Part shown: positions 6,537 to 7,372 of the stretch, one piece after another
Layout: each line of letters starts with the position of its first letter
How positions within the stretch are numbered: the stretch's first letter is position 1
DNA from: an uncultured Oscillospiraceae bacterium
GTDB lineage: Bacteria > Bacillota > Clostridia > Oscillospirales > Ruminococcaceae
Length of the DNA stretch: 7,372 nt
Direction: 5' to 3'
Assembly: GCA_900556525.1 (NCBI GenBank)
Contig: USOZ01000086.1
Span: 1-7,372, forward strand
The notes under the pieces: model-generated
What the model saw: only the letters and a program-made list of their open reading frames with translations
Told to the model about the DNA's origin: nothing
Databases searched by the model: none
Translations under genes and position numbers: made by a program

Positions 6537-6560
6537 CCTTAAAACAGGCTCTGTTTAAGG
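6537..6560. other. Hairpin in the region beyond the CRISPR array
   Basis: CCTTAAAACAG (6537-6547) and CTGTTTAAGG (6551-6560) form a 10-bp stem with one bulged A and a three-base loop. It lies within a larger inverted repeat region: AACTGTGC (6473-6480) and GCACAGTT (6524-6531) are perfect 8-bp arms just to the left. No T-run follows on either strand, so it is less terminator-like than the hairpin at 6574-6603. Confidence 0.4.
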
Positions 6561-6573
6561 CGTTAAAACATAA

Positions 6574-6603
6574 CAGGCGTACAACTTATAAATTGTATGC
6601 CTG
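6574..6603 (-). terminator. Hairpin at the distal end of the CRISPR array, possible terminator of the crRNA precursor
   Basis: CAGGCGTACAA (6574-6584) and TTGTATGCCTG (6593-6603) form an 11-bp stem with one G-U pair and an 8-base loop. On the minus strand, the direction inferred for array transcription, it lies about 20 bases past the last, degenerate repeat and is followed by TTATGTTTTAA, a weak T-rich tail. Confidence 0.45.
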
Positions 6604-6622
6604 CTTATAGACTAGTAAATGT

Positions 6623-7372
6623 ATGAATGTCCCCTATGAAATTACACTACTCTCAAACTATGCGTAATTGAGCAGCTCTGCCGTCTGGGTTTGATTTCCC
6701 TATGAAATTACACTACTCTCAAACATGTGGTATATGAAGGCGACGAATTCGCGATGTTTGATTCCCCTATGAAATTACACTACTCTCAAACGTATCAGCA
6801 TTGAGCAAGCATACGACTACAGTTTGATTCCCCTATGAAATTACACTACTCTCAAACTAGCGCATAGGCTGACAGCTCGGTCATTTCGTTTGATTCCCCT
6901 ATGAAATTACACTACTCTCAAACCATATGCCGAAGAAACGTTGCATCGTAAAAGTTTGATTCCCCTATGAAATTACACTACTCTCAAACGCCGTTCCCGC
7001 TTCCGCCATAAAGTTTTCAGTTTGATTCCCCTATGAAATTACACTACTCTCAAACCATACAACATATCCGGCGTTGTAACTCAGAGTTTGATTCCCCTAT
7101 GAAATTACACTACTCTCAAACGTTATTGATAAAGCAATGGTCAGGAGTATAGTTTGATTCCCCTATGAAATTACACTACTCTCAAACTACAGAGATTACT
7201 CAAAGTCCAATAAATCAGTTTGATTCCCCTATGAAATTACACTACTCTCAAACAAGAAATCTGGTGTCTAAGAGCCCAGATTTGTTTGATTCCCCTATGA
7301 AATTACACTACTCTCAAACAAATCGGAACAGTCCCGAACCCAGAGCGAAGTTTGATTCCCCTATGAAATTAC
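6623..7372 (-). CRISPR. CRISPR array, probable type II, leader-distal part (12 repeats, 11 spacers; continues beyond the window)
   Basis: The repeat is 36 bases. On the plus strand it begins GTTTGATTCCCC and ends CACTACTCTCAAAC, with 6-bp inverted ends GTTTGA/TCAAAC. Repeats start at 6623 (degenerate; first 8 bases decayed, last 28 intact), 6689 (one C-to-T change at repeat position 9), 6756, 6822, 6888, 6954, 7020, 7086, 7152, 7218, 7284 and 7350 (cut by the window edge after 23 bases). Those from 6756 to 7284 are identical. Spacers are 30 bases, except the 31-base one at 6725-6755, and all differ. Decay at the left end marks it as leader-distal, so the array is transcribed on the minus strand with repeats reading GTTTGAGAGTAGTG at their start. 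A repeat of 36 bases beginning GTTTGAGAG, with spacers of 30, fits type II (Cas9) arrays of Firmicutes, from recalled family resemblance. Leader and cas genes should lie to the right. Confidence 0.96.

Larger units (their letters stand above)
6441..6610 (+). pseudogene. Possible coding remnant with a one-base frameshift, unidentified
   Basis: From 6441 one frame reads AFSHKVIDVYGTVLKYNNT. A frame one base away continues from 6494 as KNENGYYPKAQFETL, then KQALFKALKHNRRTTYKLYACL, ending in TAG at 6608-6610. Adding one A to the A5 run at 6497-6501 would join the two into one unbroken segment of about 57 codons with an ordinary amino-acid mix. No start codon, ribosome binding site or known domain was recognised, so this would be a C-terminal fragment of a decayed gene. 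It overlaps the hairpins at 6537-6603, and a non-coding structured region is the main alternative. Confidence 0.25.

Noticed and set aside
6336..6542. A complete small plus-strand gene starting with ATG at 6336
   Set aside because: Its first half is the reverse complement of the dockerin gene's leader and promoter, with no ribosome binding site. Only the part after about 6441 looks coding-like, and that is listed as a remnant.

Overview
The window looks like a chromosomal segment from a gut or rumen Firmicute of the Ruminococcus (Oscillospiraceae) type. The reasons are moderate GC content, AGGAGG-type ribosome binding sites, a very large secreted protein ending in a type I dockerin (the docking module of cellulosome-like complexes), tandem HPr-like proteins and a CRISPR array whose repeat resembles type II repeats of Firmicutes. 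The species assignment is inference.

Left part (1-2141). A truncated mtaB gene (tRNA methylthiotransferase, radical SAM) runs leftwards off the window. Diverging from it is a two-gene unit (907-1137 and 1163-1390) encoding paralogous 75-76 residue HPr-fold proteins. Both lack the catalytic-histidine loop but keep the regulatory-serine motif. They have a recognisable promoter and a palindrome at the expected transcription start, and end at a hairpin terminator. A second hairpin separates them from a convergent GNAT acetyltransferase gene (1578-2120, minus strand).

Middle part (2142-6403). One 1351-residue secreted protein gene fills 2281-6336 on the minus strand. It has a signal peptide, a long Gly/Asn/Ser-rich beta-solenoid-like region, three InlB-B-like repeats, a proline-containing linker, a pre-dockerin beta module and a C-terminal dockerin. 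Its promoter (TTGATT, 17 bp, extended -10 TACAAT), AGGAGG site and terminator hairpin are all visible. No catalytic domain was recognised.

Right part (6404-7372). A CRISPR array starts at about 6623 and continues past the window edge: 12 repeats (the first degenerate, the last cut by the edge) and 11 spacers of 30-31 nt. Repeat decay at the left end and repeat orientation both say that it is transcribed leftwards and that the leader and probably the cas genes lie to the right, outside the window. Between the array and the dockerin gene lie a hairpin that could terminate the crRNA precursor, a short coding-like remnant with an apparent one-base frameshift, and a degenerate CRISPR-repeat-like element in inverted orientation. 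That element abuts the -35 box of the dockerin gene and is the most unusual observation here. No tRNA, rRNA, insertion sequence, cas gene or convincing tracrRNA was found in the window.
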